A stretch of 64,000 bases of DNA from Corynebacterium sp. CNJ-954 (GTDB taxonomy: Bacteria; Actinomycetota; Actinomycetes; Mycobacteriales; Mycobacteriaceae). The position numbers and the translations under genes are program-made. The first letter of the stretch is position 1. Each line of letters opens with the position of its first letter. Under the pieces are notes generated by a model that saw only the letters and a list, made by a program, of their open reading frames with translations, was not told the origin of the DNA and ran no database searches. This document shows positions 45,895 to 55,184 of this stretch, one piece after another. The stretch lies in NCBI RefSeq assembly GCF_001942345.1, contig NZ_MKKI01000043.1:1-64000 (forward strand), given 5' to 3'.

Positions 45895-46890
45895 TCAGCT
45901 TCCCTCTGTCGGCAATGAGGACCTCGTGACGAAATAGCTCGTGACATGCCGGGTCCGGTATTCCGCCTCGGGTGCAGTGATGCGGTCGAAGAGTAAGTCG
46001 ACGGCCGAGCGGACGAGTTCGTTGAGATCAAACCCCACCGTTGACAACGAGAACACCGGCCAGGCAGCTTCGGGCAGGTCGTCGAAGCCCACGACAGCAA
46101 CGTCACCGGGAATCGAAACCCCTGACCGCACTGCCTCGTTCACTGCCCCGATCGCCACCACATCATTACCGCAGACGATGACCTCCGGCGGATCCTCCAG
46201 TGCCATCAGAGTTCGGAACCCTCGACCTCCGCTGACGACGTCGAACTCACCCTGTGTCCGGTAGGACGAAGGAACGACAATTCCATGCTCACCGAGAAGC
46301 GCGAACAACTGTTCGGCGCGTTGGGTGCCGGTCGTGGCGTTACCCGGACCGAGGATCACTCCGACCTTGGAATAACCCACGGCAACGATCCTCTCCACCA
46401 TCGCCGTAAGACCAACTGTGACGTCAACAACAGCAGCATCAGCCGGCACTGCCGGCGCGACCCGGTTGAAATAGACGAATGGTACTGAACGTTCCCGGAG
46501 TTTGTACGGGACCATTGAATCCGTCGTCGTGGTAGCCAGAATCACCCCGTCGAGCCCAAGTGAGGAGATCCGGGTAATCACCGCATCAACATCCCCGTCA
46601 TCGGCGATCAGGACAACTTCATGCTGCCTTTCGCTGACCCTGGCCACGACTGGACCGATCATCCGGTGATAAAACTCATTAGTCAGGTCAGTAACCAGCA
46701 GACCAATTCTGCTCGTTCGTCCGGAGGAGAGGGCTCGCCCCGCAGCACTGGGAACATAGCCCAATGTCCGCGCAGCGTCCTCGACTTTGGCCCGCGTTTT
46801 CCCGGATACGCGTGGGTCGCCCCGCATCGCTCTGGAGACAGTGGGCTGCGACACCCCTGCGAGCCGTGCCACATCGAAACTCGTCACCAT
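45895..46890 (-). CDS. LacI-family transcriptional regulator
   Basis: A 331-residue repressor. The N-terminal helix-turn-helix and hinge (FDVARLAGVSQPTVSRAM, ending in GRALSSGRTSRIG) is followed by a periplasmic-binding-protein-like ligand domain (RIGLLVTDLTNEFYHRM, GLDGVILATTTT, VVGFDDLPEAAWPVFSLSTV). Typical ligands are sugars or sugar acids. It lies between the hisD1-SDR-aldolase operon and the ABC transporter operon and probably controls both. Two repeats TACC(C/T)GTCAGG(C/T)A upstream (46943-46995) are candidate operators. Confidence 0.9.
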   Translation of the reverse strand: MVTSFDVARLAGVSQPTVSRAMRGDPRVSGKTRAKVEDAARTLGYVPSAAGRALSSGRTSRIGLLVTDLTNEFYHRMIGPVVARVSERQHEVVLIADDGDVDAVITRISSLGLDGVILATTTTDSMVPYKLRERSVPFVYFNRVAPAVPADAAVVDVTVGLTAMVERIVAVGYSKVGVILGPGNATTGTQRAEQLFALLGEHGIVVPSSYRTQGEFDVVSGGRGFRTLMALEDPPEVIVCGNDVVAIGAVNEAVRSGVSIPGDVAVVGFDDLPEAAWPVFSLSTVGFDLNELVRSAVDLLFDRITAPEAEYRTRHVTSYFVTRSSLPTEGS

Positions 46891-46942
46891 TGCAGTTCCT
46901 CATCATCTCGTCATCACACGGGCTCGGGCAGCCACCCGGTAT

Positions 46943-46995
46943 TACCTGTCAGGCATCGACAGCACCTAATACGGTGCCATCGTACCCGTCAGGTA
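46943..46995. promoter_or_regulatory. Paired repeats upstream of the LacI gene
   Basis: TACCTGTCAGGCA (46943-46955) and TACCCGTCAGGTA (46983-46995) agree at 11 of 13 positions, are each imperfect inverted repeats (TACC/GGYA) and lie 40 bases apart, four helical turns, between the LacI gene and the ABC ATPase gene. Candidate operator pair. Confidence 0.45.
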
Positions 46996-47015
46996 CTCAC
47001 AGACATCACGCGGAG

Positions 47016-48068
47016 TCACGCAAGGCGTTGCTCGTTCTCACCATCGAAGAAGAGCATCTTCTCCGGTTCGAAAGAAAAGTGGACTTTATCACCCCGACGC
47101 GGGATTTTCCCCTTCTGCCCACGTGCGACCAAAGGGTAGCCGAGAGCCGTCGTACAGTACAGGTAATCATCCGCACCGAGTTCCTCGATCATGTCCACCG
47201 TCGCCTCAATCCCGTGATCCGCAATCGACAGGTGTTCGGGGCGGACTCCCACCGTGACGCTCTTTCCCGCACTCGGGGGTACCGCGATCGGTTCCCCGCC
47301 CAGCAGAACCTTCCCCTCCTCATCGACATCCCGGGTGAACAGGTTCATCGACGGCGATCCGATAAAACCGGCGACGAAGGAGTTCACCGGGTTCTCGTAG
47401 AGTTCCGAAGGAGGTGCGCACTGCTGCAGGACACCGTCGCGTAGTACCGCCACGCGGTCTCCCATGGTCATCGCCTCGACCTGATCGTGCGTGACGTAGA
47501 CCGTCGTCGTAGCGAGCCTGCGCTGCAGCCGCGCAATCTCGGTGCGTGTCTGTACGCGTAGTTTGGCGTCGAGGTTCGACAACGGCTCATCCATGAGGAA
47601 TACCTGGGGAGCACGGACGATCGCACGTCCCATAGCGACACGCTGGCGCTGGCCACCTGACAAGGCCTTGGGTTTGCGGTCGAGGAACTTCGTCAGATCC
47701 AGCATCCGGGCCGCCTCTTCGACTCGTTCCCGGATTTCCGCTTTATTGACCTTTGCGATCTTCAAGGCGAAGCCCATGTTCTCAGCGACCGTCATGTGCG
47801 GATAGAGAGCGTAATTCTGGAAGACCATCGCGGCATCCCGGTCTTTCGGCGCCATCGTGGTCACGTCTTTACCACCGATAAGGATTCTTCCGGACGTCAC
47901 TTCCTCGAGTCCTGCGAGCATTCTCAGAGTGGTGGACTTTCCACAGCCCGACGGCCCGACAAGAACCAGAAACTCTCCGTCCTGGATCTCCAGGTTGATG
48001 TTGTTCACGCTGGGTTGCTTCGCACCCGGGTAGACCAGTGTCGCATTCTCGTAGGTGATCGATGCCAT
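47016..48068 (-). CDS. Sugar-type ABC transporter ATPase (UgpC/MsmK-like)
   Basis: A 350-residue ATPase of the carbohydrate-importer class: Walker [10 protein letters not shown] at 38-46, signature LSGGQRQRVAMGRAI, Walker B VFLMDEPLSNLDAKLR, switch His in YVTHDQVEAM, and a C-terminal TOBE/OB regulatory domain (VTVGVRPEHLSI). ATG 48068 has GAGGAAA upstream; longer reading frames before it have none. It is the last gene of a long minus-strand operon whose binding protein and permeases are at 52-55 kb. Confidence 0.92.
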   Translation of the reverse strand: MASITYENATLVYPGAKQPSVNNINLEIQDGEFLVLVGPSGCGKSTTLRMLAGLEEVTSGRILIGGKDVTTMAPKDRDAAMVFQNYALYPHMTVAENMGFALKIAKVNKAEIRERVEEAARMLDLTKFLDRKPKALSGGQRQRVAMGRAIVRAPQVFLMDEPLSNLDAKLRVQTRTEIARLQRRLATTTVYVTHDQVEAMTMGDRVAVLRDGVLQQCAPPSELYENPVNSFVAGFIGSPSMNLFTRDVDEEGKVLLGGEPIAVPPSAGKSVTVGVRPEHLSIADHGIEATVDMIEELGADDYLYCTTALGYPLVARGQKGKIPRRGDKVHFSFEPEKMLFFDGENEQRLA

Positions 48069-48081
48069 GATGTTTCCTCGC

Positions 48082-48954
48082 TTAGATGTGTGAGCCGGTC
48101 TGTCCCGGATACAGGTCCGGTCGCCGGTCGTTAAGTGCATGGTTGTGGTCATTCAGCCAACGTGCCGCGGACCGGCCCTCTGCGACGAGGTCGGCAATGA
48201 GAAGCGCAGGTTGCGCTGGGCGAGCAATATGTGGTCCCGCGAGAGGTACACCGTCGTGGCCGACGATGATGCTGCCGCCGGTAAATTCCATCCCTCTCTC
48301 AGCCCCGCAGCGGTCTGCGACTGCGACGGGGATGCGGTAGTCGGCAGCGTGCGCCACCACCTTGTGTGCCTCGATCGGCCAGCCACCGGGAAGTGCACCG
48401 TCCGGGCCCGACCGCAGCGGCCAGTTCACGGGTACCGTCAGCACAATCGCATCGTGTTCTGCCGCTGTCCTGACCATCTCCGGGAACTCGATGTCGTAGC
48501 AGACGGCGGTGGCTATGCGCCCGATCGAGGTGTTGACGATGAGGGTGGGTTGGTCCCCAGGGGTGAAGCACCTGTGTTCGGCGTCCCACAGGTGTGCTTT
48601 CCGGAACCGCCCGACAATGTCCCCGGCATCAACAATCACCGACGAGGAATAGAGCTTCCCGTCGTCTCCTCGTTCTGCAAGACCAGCGACAATAACAATA
48701 CCGTGAACAACAGAGAGGTTGCAGAGCATGGTGGTCCACGGGCCGGGGACGGGCTCAGCCAGGTTCCACGCTTCATCAGCATCGACGAAGTGATACCCGG
48801 AATTGACCAACTCGGGCAACACCACGAGTGCTGCCCCCGCCTGCGCCGCAGCGCCGACGGCGTCAGGCACCGCCGAGTACGCCGTGTGCACGCAGTCCAC
48901 ATCCACCGGAACCTGTGCGCAGGCCACTCGAAGGGCCGTTTCCACCGCCATCAC
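48082..48954 (-). CDS. Nitrilase-superfamily amidohydrolase
   Basis: A 290-residue carbon-nitrogen hydrolase with the full triad: Glu48 in VLPELVNSGY, Lys119 in RFRKAHLWDAE and Cys152 in AVCYDIEFPEM. The length and lack of extra domains fit small-molecule amidases (carbamoyl or omega-amidase type) rather than NAD synthetase or nitrilase proper. Start could be the second Met (48951). It lies 13 bases before the ATPase gene and 9 bases after the bicupin. It implies that the imported substrate, or an intermediate, carries an amide or carbamoyl group. Confidence 0.85.
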   Translation of the reverse strand: MMAVETALRVACAQVPVDVDCVHTAYSAVPDAVGAAAQAGAALVVLPELVNSGYHFVDADEAWNLAEPVPGPWTTMLCNLSVVHGIVIVAGLAERGDDGKLYSSSVIVDAGDIVGRFRKAHLWDAEHRCFTPGDQPTLIVNTSIGRIATAVCYDIEFPEMVRTAAEHDAIVLTVPVNWPLRSGPDGALPGGWPIEAHKVVAHAADYRIPVAVADRCGAERGMEFTGGSIIVGHDGVPLAGPHIARPAQPALLIADLVAEGRSAARWLNDHNHALNDRRPDLYPGQTGSHI

Positions 48955-48963
48955 CTCACCCCG

Positions 48964-50154
48964 TTACCGCAGGCCGATACTGGCGAGTACCGCCGCCGGA
49001 GCGACATAGTGGTTGGGGTCCAGGGCGGCTCCTGCCTCTGCGGCAGCTCGCTCGACCTCAGTGTGCCATTCGATCTCGACGCGCTGGTCTCCTGCGGTCA
49101 CCACGAAGAGATCTGCCTCGTCTGCCGCCGCGGAATCTCCCGCACCGTCCGGGAGTGCGGTGCAGCGGAAGGATCGCCAGACACCGGCCGGCACCGACAG
49201 CGTGTCCCGCTCACCGAGGCTGACGACGGTCTCGTCAGCGCCGTCGTTCAGCACGACGTCCCACGTCCCGGACTTCACGGTGATCGTTTCGGCGACGGCG
49301 ACCCGGTGACGGAGCATCCCCTCCCCCACCGGGGCACTGAGCCAGGCAGCGCAGAAGGAGTGCGGCTCCGTCAGTGACGGAACCTGACGCCGGTCCTCAC
49401 TGAGCCCGTAACCGATGACCGTGGCAAACCTGCCGCGTCCGCCGGGGAGCACAGAGCACAGGAACGGACGGTCAGAGTAGCGACGGTCCTCGCGGGTGAC
49501 CACCCGTGTCCGGAACTCCTCCGGTGTGAACACATCGAGATCATCCAGGTAGGCCTGGTCGAGCGGGGTGATCCGCTCAACCTCTGCCGGAGCTGTCTCG
49601 CCGACGGTGGTGTCCACCAACTGGTTGTCCCGCGTCAGGTAGAGACCGTAACCCTCTGCCTCCTGCAGGACTTTCGGCCCCCAGATGATGCCACCGGTGT
49701 CATCGCGTCCCAGGACGGTGAACAGGATGCCGTCATCGGGGCCGATATTGGTGAAGCCACGGAATATCCAGGTGGGCACGGAGATCACGTCTCCGTCTTC
49801 GGAGACGTAGTTGCCCTGCTCTCCATCCGGTCCCCACCGTAGGCGGAAACGTCCACCCAGATTCAGGAAAACTTCCGCGGTGAAGTGAAGGTGCAGGTTA
49901 TTCGATACGTCCGCGGGCATTCCGGCGGCCCCGAGCTGATAGCCGTGCGGCGTCGCGAGGTTCACGAACTGGTTGGAGCTCTGCGAGACACCCGGGCCGA
50001 CAAACGAATAGTTGTCCTTACGGTCGGAGCCGGGTGTCTTGCAGTCGATGAACGCCGCCTTGCAGGGCACCCAGTGGGTGAAGCGGATGAGACGGGCATC
50101 GAGGTCCTCCGGGGTCATGGTGGCGGAGGTGATCGTGCTGGTCGGGGTTGACAT
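48964..50154 (-). CDS. Bicupin protein of unknown activity
   Basis: A 396-residue two-cupin protein. The first cupin has NNLHLHFTAEVFLNLGGRFR (about 85-105), with the His-X-His...Glu metal set, and VPTWIFRGFTNIG. The second (about 270-370) has TITVKSGTWDVVLNDG and VPAGVWRSF but lacks a clear His pair, so only the N-terminal site probably binds metal. Such proteins include quercetin-type dioxygenases and sugar isomerases, but nothing here fixes the reaction. It is mid-operon between the double SnoaL gene and the amidohydrolase. Confidence 0.7.
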   Translation of the reverse strand: MSTPTSTITSATMTPEDLDARLIRFTHWVPCKAAFIDCKTPGSDRKDNYSFVGPGVSQSSNQFVNLATPHGYQLGAAGMPADVSNNLHLHFTAEVFLNLGGRFRLRWGPDGEQGNYVSEDGDVISVPTWIFRGFTNIGPDDGILFTVLGRDDTGGIIWGPKVLQEAEGYGLYLTRDNQLVDTTVGETAPAEVERITPLDQAYLDDLDVFTPEEFRTRVVTREDRRYSDRPFLCSVLPGGRGRFATVIGYGLSEDRRQVPSLTEPHSFCAAWLSAPVGEGMLRHRVAVAETITVKSGTWDVVLNDGADETVVSLGERDTLSVPAGVWRSFRCTALPDGAGDSAAADEADLFVVTAGDQRVEIEWHTEVERAAAEAGAALDPNHYVAPAAVLASIGLR

Positions 50155-50240
50155 GTGCGGTCCTTTCGGGTCAGGGGTTCCTGTGGTCAGTCAGTCGTCG
50201 GAACGCAGTCGTGGGGGCTGCTGTCGTCAGTGAGGAGTCG

Positions 50241-51239
50241 TCAGTAAAGGTTGTCGAAGCGGAATTCCTCCTCTCCCCGGCCGGCGTTGATCTGGGCCAG
50301 CACACCGACCCAGTCGAAGATGCGAACCTCGCGCACGATCCGGCCCTCGTGAATCTGGAACTGGGAGGCGCCGAGAATATCGACCTTCTCCCCGGTCAAA
50401 GGGCCGAAGAGTTGTGCGCCGGTGTAGTGCCCACTGAGCTTCCACGACACCGCGACGCGGAGACCGCCGTACCTGGTCTCATCATTGGTCTGGATGTCCC
50501 TGATCTCCACGGTGCAGTCCGGGAAAGCACTGACCAGCTCAAGAAGATTCTCCTGGTAGGCCTTGGGACGGACCACCGTCGTGTCACCGACGGTGTTGAG
50601 GATGACATCCCGGTCGAAGTACTCGTCCATCTTCGCGAGGTTCCTTCGTGACCACACATGGTGGATCATGTCGACGACCATCTGGCACTCTTCCGGGTAG
50701 TTGTTTTCCCGGGGTCCGGAATCCCCCTTCACCAGAGGATTCTCGGGCGCGGGTCCGGTCAGGGACCCGGAGTACCCCACATAGGGCAGGCGCGCGGCGG
50801 CGTCAGCGGGATCAGTTCCCAGCTGGAGGCACTGAGCCAGTGAATCGCGTACGACCCACTCCTCCACCATGCGTCCTTCACGGTAGAGGCAGTTGGCGAT
50901 GGTGCGGCTACGGACGATGCGCTGCCCCTCGGGGGACGCGACGTGGTCAATGCCGAGAACGAGGTGAGAGCTGAGGAATGCGTTGTCGCCCCGCTCTTCC
51001 CAGACGACGTCTTCCGCCAGGCCGATGTGGTCGGGAACGGCTGCGATACGCATCGTCGTACCTTGAACGACCTGCTCAACCCCCACGGCGGTCCCACCGG
51101 GACCGTGGACAATGGAGTCGTCCTCGTAGTTGTCGTAGATGTGCTCGATATCGCGCTGTACCCAGATACGGTCGGTGACTTCACGGATGAACTCATCAGG
51201 GTTGGAGTAGGGCTCGTAGGCGATCTTCTTGAGTGTCAT
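50241..51239 (-). CDS. Tandem SnoaL/NTF2-like protein
   Basis: A 332-residue protein made of two NTF2-like (SnoaL) domains, about residues 10-145 and 185-325. The first has IYDNYEDDSIVHGPGGTAVG; the second has MDEYFDRDVILNTVGDTTVV, the equivalent segment, so it looks like an internal duplication. SnoaL-type proteins act as cyclases, isomerases or dehydratases, or only bind ligands. ATG 51239 overlaps the stop of the upstream hydrolase (ATGA). The role in the pathway is unknown. Confidence 0.75.
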   Translation of the reverse strand: MTLKKIAYEPYSNPDEFIREVTDRIWVQRDIEHIYDNYEDDSIVHGPGGTAVGVEQVVQGTTMRIAAVPDHIGLAEDVVWEERGDNAFLSSHLVLGIDHVASPEGQRIVRSRTIANCLYREGRMVEEWVVRDSLAQCLQLGTDPADAAARLPYVGYSGSLTGPAPENPLVKGDSGPRENNYPEECQMVVDMIHHVWSRRNLAKMDEYFDRDVILNTVGDTTVVRPKAYQENLLELVSAFPDCTVEIRDIQTNDETRYGGLRVAVSWKLSGHYTGAQLFGPLTGEKVDILGASQFQIHEGRIVREVRIFDWVGVLAQINAGRGEEEFRFDNLY

Positions 51240-51960
51240 GGTGTGGTGCATGTCCTTTCTGTGGTTGCTTGTGTGTGTCGGAGTAGCGTGCCCAGTGCCG
51301 AGGTCACGGCATCCGGTGCCTCGATGGGGATCATGTGACCGACTCCGGTGAGAACAGTGAGTTCCGCCTCAGCATCGTCCGGGAACGCGTCCCGGATCTC
51401 CTCGTGATTGGCCACGGGGCACAGTGCGTCCCTGTCTCCGGCGAGGACCACCGTCGGTATGTGACACCGGCGGAGCCCCGGTCGCGCATCGGTCCTGCTC
51501 TGCTGGAGTTTCAGCTGGCTGACAAAGGTGTCGGACGTGAGGTCTCCTGCGCTGTCGGTCACAATGCTCGACCACTCGTCGACAGTGGGATCCGAGAGAA
51601 GCAGGGGCAGGATCGACTCCTGGTACTCGCGCGGCCCCATGCCGGTGAGCCTGTCGATTGTGGTTTCCCACGCATCGAGTTGTTCCTGTGTCGGAGATCT
51701 TGCATTCGTGGCGATGAGCATCAGGCCGGATACCCTCTCCGGGGCGCGGGCCGCCATGTGCATCGCCACAATGCCGCCGAGGCTGAGACGCCGAGGATGA
51801 ACCTGGGGGGAAGCTCGTCGAGCAGACGTCCCACAGCCTCGTCCATGGAGTCGTCCTGTAGCGTCACCAGAATCGTCCCCGCAGGTAGATCGCACCGGGA
51901 CCACATCCGGGGAGACAGGTTCATTCCGGCGATGAGCACGACCGGTGGATCGGTGTCCAT
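51236..51960 (-). pseudogene. Alpha/beta hydrolase, frameshifted at the nucleophile elbow
   Basis: Small alpha/beta hydrolase (about 240 residues if repaired). The N-terminal part (VVLIAGMNLSPRMWSRCDLP, LLDELPPRFILGVS) is in one frame, and the rest (SLGGIVAMHMAARAPERVSGLMLIATNARSP, VVLAGDRDALCPV, GVGHMIPIE) in another. The break falls at about 51783-51789. Removing two bases (TC) gives FILGVSLGGIVAM, with a proper GxSxG nucleophile motif; as written, neither frame encodes it. The catalytic Asp and His are present downstream. It starts eight bases after the permease and ends in an ATGA overlap with the SnoaL gene. Either inactivated or a base-calling error. Confidence 0.75.
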
Positions 51961-51967
51961 GGTGCCG

Positions 51968-52894
51968 TCACCCCTTCACCGACCCGGCCGACAATCCTGC
52001 CACCAGGTACTTCTGCGCGAGGAAAGCGATGGCAACCACAGGTAGGGTCAACAGGATCGTCGCCGCTCCCGCCTGTTGCAGCATCGGCAGGGTCTGTCCG
52101 AGCTGGGTGGCAATGAACACCGGTACGGTCTTGGAGTCGACGTCGGTCAGAATGATCGCGGCGAAGTACTCCTGGAAAGCGAAGAGGAACATGAAGATGC
52201 CGGCGGTGAGGATGCCCGGCCCCATGATGGGGATGAGCACCCGTCTGAGGGTCTGGAACCTGTTGCACCCGTCCATCAGTGCCGCCTCGTCGAGTTCCTT
52301 CGGGATCTCGGCGAAGAAATTGCGTAGCAGCCAGATACTGAACGGCTGGTTGATTGCGATCAGTGCAGCTGAGATCGCCCAGATCGAGTCGTAGATACCG
52401 ATGCTCTTGGTGAGTTCATACAGCGGAAGAACGACAGCAGGCCGGGGAAGGGCGCGGAAGATCAAGGCAGTGATCAGCAGCACCACCGAGACCCATCCCG
52501 GGAACCGGGACAGAGCATAGGCCGCCGGGATGCCGATGACCAGTGCGACGACGGTCGATATGACCGCCACGATGGTGGTGTTGATGAGGTACTTGTAGAA
52601 GTCCGTCCCTTGCCAGAGGGACTGGAACGCCTGCATCGTCGGCTCGTAGATGAACTTCGGCGGGTTGGCGAACGCGATGTTCAGCGGTTTTGTCACCGAC
52701 AGGAGTGTCCACAAGAACGGTGCCAGACAGACCAGGCAGACCGCCAGCATCACCAGGCCGATGACGACGACGCGCCAACCGCTGGTCTCGCCCTTGTCCA
52801 GGAACTTTCGGCGCTTCTTCGGAACGGGGCCGGTGGAGTCGGCACCGGTGATGGTCGGGTTCTGTCTCGGGTCTGGGGTCACGATGTCAGTCAC
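51968..52894 (-). CDS. Sugar-type ABC transporter permease (MalG family)
   Basis: A 308-residue inner-membrane permease with six helices and a hydrophilic N-terminal tail of about 40 residues. The EAA loop that contacts the ATPase is DEAALMDGCNRFQTLRRVLIP near residue 205-225. The GTG start (52892-52894) overlaps the preceding permease end by eight bases. Partner of the MalF-type permease and the lipoprotein upstream. Confidence 0.92.
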   Translation of the reverse strand: MTDIVTPDPRQNPTITGADSTGPVPKKRRKFLDKGETSGWRVVVIGLVMLAVCLVCLAPFLWTLLSVTKPLNIAFANPPKFIYEPTMQAFQSLWQGTDFYKYLINTTIVAVISTVVALVIGIPAAYALSRFPGWVSVVLLITALIFRALPRPAVVLPLYELTKSIGIYDSIWAISAALIAINQPFSIWLLRNFFAEIPKELDEAALMDGCNRFQTLRRVLIPIMGPGILTAGIFMFLFAFQEYFAAIILTDVDSKTVPVFIATQLGQTLPMLQQAGAATILLTLPVVAIAFLAQKYLVAGLSAGSVKG

Positions 52895-53759
52895 GACCTC
52901 TCGCCTCCTTGAGGATGCCTCGGATTGAGGGGTACAGCAGGATCATGATCACGATGATCGACAGCACATTGACCGCACTTCCGAGGCCGAGTTGGGGTGA
53001 TCCCTCACGGAAGGCGATGTTGAAGACGTAGAGCATGACCGACTCGTTGCCGATCTGCGCAGCGGACGGCGACAACGGGATCAACTGGTCGAAGACCCGG
53101 AAGATGTCCATCGTGAGAATCAGCAGGACGAACCCCATGATTCCGCGGATACTCGGGATGATGATGTGCCAGTGTCGCTGGAAAAGGTTCGCGCCGTCCA
53201 TCCGTCCTGCTTCGACGACTTCCTTCGACACGCCCTGAAGGCCGGCGAGGATCATCAGCATGGCGAACGGCAGCATGGACCAGACGATGTTGGACACCAG
53301 CAGGAGCCGGTTGGGCCACACGTCGGTGAACCACAGGATGTCGAGGCCGGTGACCTTGGAGATCATGAGATTGACGATCCCGCCGAAGTTGGAGTCGAAC
53401 AGCCACGAGTAGGCGGCGGAACCGACGACGGACGGAATCACGTACGGGATGAGCATGATGCCCAGGACAATCGGTTTGGGCCAGGTCAACCGGTTGACCA
53501 TCACTGCCAGGACATAGGCGAGGACAACAATGACCGCAGTCGTGGTGATTGTCAGCCCCGTGGTGAACACCAGCGCCTTGAGGAATCGAGTATCTGTGAG
53601 CGCGTGGGTGTAGTTCTGCAATCCGACCCAGGACCCTGGCGATCCGTAGGTCACCTCTTCAAAGCTCCACCGGATCGTCTTGTACAACGGGATGACCAGC
53701 AGGCCGAACATGACGATGATGCTCGGGGCGACAAATACCCAGAATTCACGTCTCTTCAC
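52887..53759 (-). CDS. Sugar-type ABC transporter permease (MalF family)
   Basis: A 290-residue permease with six hydrophobic helices. The EAA loop reads EAGRMDGANLFQRHWHIIIP near residue 187-206. It follows the binding-protein gene by 48 bases with AGGAGGGATCC upstream and overlaps the MalG-type permease. Part of the importer at 47-55 kb; the ATPase gene is separated from it by four enzyme genes. Confidence 0.92.
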   Translation of the reverse strand: MKRREFWVFVAPSIIVMFGLLVIPLYKTIRWSFEEVTYGSPGSWVGLQNYTHALTDTRFLKALVFTTGLTITTTAVIVVLAYVLAVMVNRLTWPKPIVLGIMLIPYVIPSVVGSAAYSWLFDSNFGGIVNLMISKVTGLDILWFTDVWPNRLLLVSNIVWSMLPFAMLMILAGLQGVSKEVVEAGRMDGANLFQRHWHIIIPSIRGIMGFVLLILTMDIFRVFDQLIPLSPSAAQIGNESVMLYVFNIAFREGSPQLGLGSAVNVLSIIVIMILLYPSIRGILKEARGRD

Positions 53760-53807
53760 GGTGGATCCCTCCTTTCTTCTCGGTACGCAGGCGATCTCTG
53801 ACGCGGA

Positions 53808-55115
53808 TCAGTACTTCTCCATGACACGTTCGGCGATCTGCTGCATCTCGCGCATGCCGGCGTCAATGTCCTTCTGCCCGGAGATGATCTGGGCAAGGAC
53901 GTTGATGGTCTCGTTGTTCATGTCCGCGGCCCACGGGACCAGCTGGGGGTCCGGGGCCTCAGAGATCGCTGTTTCCACGGCATCTGCGTAGTCCATGTTG
54001 TCCTGGTTGGCGACGCCTTCCCTGGCCGGATAGGCGTCGGGGATCGAAGCTTCGGACGCTTCCTCGGAGACCGAGGCTCCGATGAGGTTGAACAGCAGTT
54101 TGTTGTCCACCTTCGTGTTCTTCGGGATGGACCAGCCGTCAATGGAGACCTGGGAGTACAGTTTCCCGCCGTCCTCCACCGAGGGCGGTGCCGCGAAAGC
54201 GAACTGGTCGCTGAAGGACGTCTGGTTCTCGTCCTGCAGATCGGCCATACGTCCGGAGAACATGATCGCCATGGCTGCCTGGTCATTGAAGAGCTGCTGC
54301 TGGACCTTCGGCTGGTCGAATGTGAGCGCCTGCGGGTCCATGTACGGCGTCAACGCCTTCATCGCTTCGAGCGCCTGCCGGGACTCGTCGGAGTCGAAGT
54401 TCGGACGACGGGTGTCCTCGTCAACATACTGCTTACCCAACGAGCCGAGCGCCGCGACGTAGGCGGTGCCCAGATCGCTGGAAGACAGCCACGGCAGGGC
54501 GAGCGGATTCTTCATTTTGCCGGAATCCTGGATCTTCTTGGCGGTCTCCTCCATCTCCTGGAAGGTGGTGGGGACTTCGAGTCCGAGTTCGTCGAAGACG
54601 TCCTTCCGGTAGACGAACGTGAACGCCTGTGCCTGCATCGGGACGGCCCACAGGTGACCGTCGTAGCTCAGCCGGTCCTTGAGGTCCTGGCTGATCCCGT
54701 CCAGCTTGTACTGATCGGTGAACTCCGTGTACAGGTCATCCAGCGGGACGAGCTTGTCCTGGTCCGCGTAGCCGGGAATGACGAAGCCGTAACTCTCGAT
54801 CAGGTCGTACGTTCCGTTGTCGGTGCCCAGTGTCGCCTGAGTGCGCTGCACCTGACCAGCGAAGTCGATGGGTTCGTGTTTGACGGTGACGTTGTCCTTT
54901 GAACAACTGTTGACCATCGAGTTGGTGTACGGGTCGATGGCCGAGGAGTTGTAGGCCAGGACATTGACCGTCGTCGGCGAGGAGGGGTTGTCGAAGTCGC
55001 AGGCGGAGGTCGCCGCACTGTTCGAGGGGCTGTCGCTGCCGGCGCCGCACGCGGCGAGGGCCAGGGACGTGATCGTCAGTGCCGCCCCTGTCTGGAGGAA
55101 CTTCATCGTTTTCAT
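53808..55115 (-). CDS. ABC transporter solute-binding lipoprotein
   Basis: A 435-residue exported lipoprotein of the extracellular solute-binding family 1 (sugar type): signal peptide with lipobox LALAACGAG, then TTVNVLAYNSSAI and typical lobes (YGFVIPGYADQDKLVPLDDL, YDGHLWAVPMQAQAFTFVYR). Its gene begins 69 bases after hisD2 and precedes the two permeases. The family binds sugars, polyols, glycerol-phosphate-like and other polyhydroxylated compounds, which is the best clue to the pathway substrate. Confidence 0.9.
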   Translation of the reverse strand: MKTMKFLQTGAALTITSLALAACGAGSDSPSNSAATSACDFDNPSSPTTVNVLAYNSSAIDPYTNSMVNSCSKDNVTVKHEPIDFAGQVQRTQATLGTDNGTYDLIESYGFVIPGYADQDKLVPLDDLYTEFTDQYKLDGISQDLKDRLSYDGHLWAVPMQAQAFTFVYRKDVFDELGLEVPTTFQEMEETAKKIQDSGKMKNPLALPWLSSSDLGTAYVAALGSLGKQYVDEDTRRPNFDSDESRQALEAMKALTPYMDPQALTFDQPKVQQQLFNDQAAMAIMFSGRMADLQDENQTSFSDQFAFAAPPSVEDGGKLYSQVSIDGWSIPKNTKVDNKLLFNLIGASVSEEASEASIPDAYPAREGVANQDNMDYADAVETAISEAPDPQLVPWAADMNNETINVLAQIISGQKDIDAGMREMQQIAERVMEKY

Positions 55116-55184
55116 GGTTCTCTGCTTTCTGGGAAGGAAAGGGAGGCATCCTGTTCGGCAGTCACGCCGGTCCGGACGCCGGAG

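Noticed and set aside
48139..49377. Plus-strand frame of 412 codons opposite the amidohydrolase and bicupin genes
   Set aside because: Spans two well-supported genes on the other strand and shows no motif.
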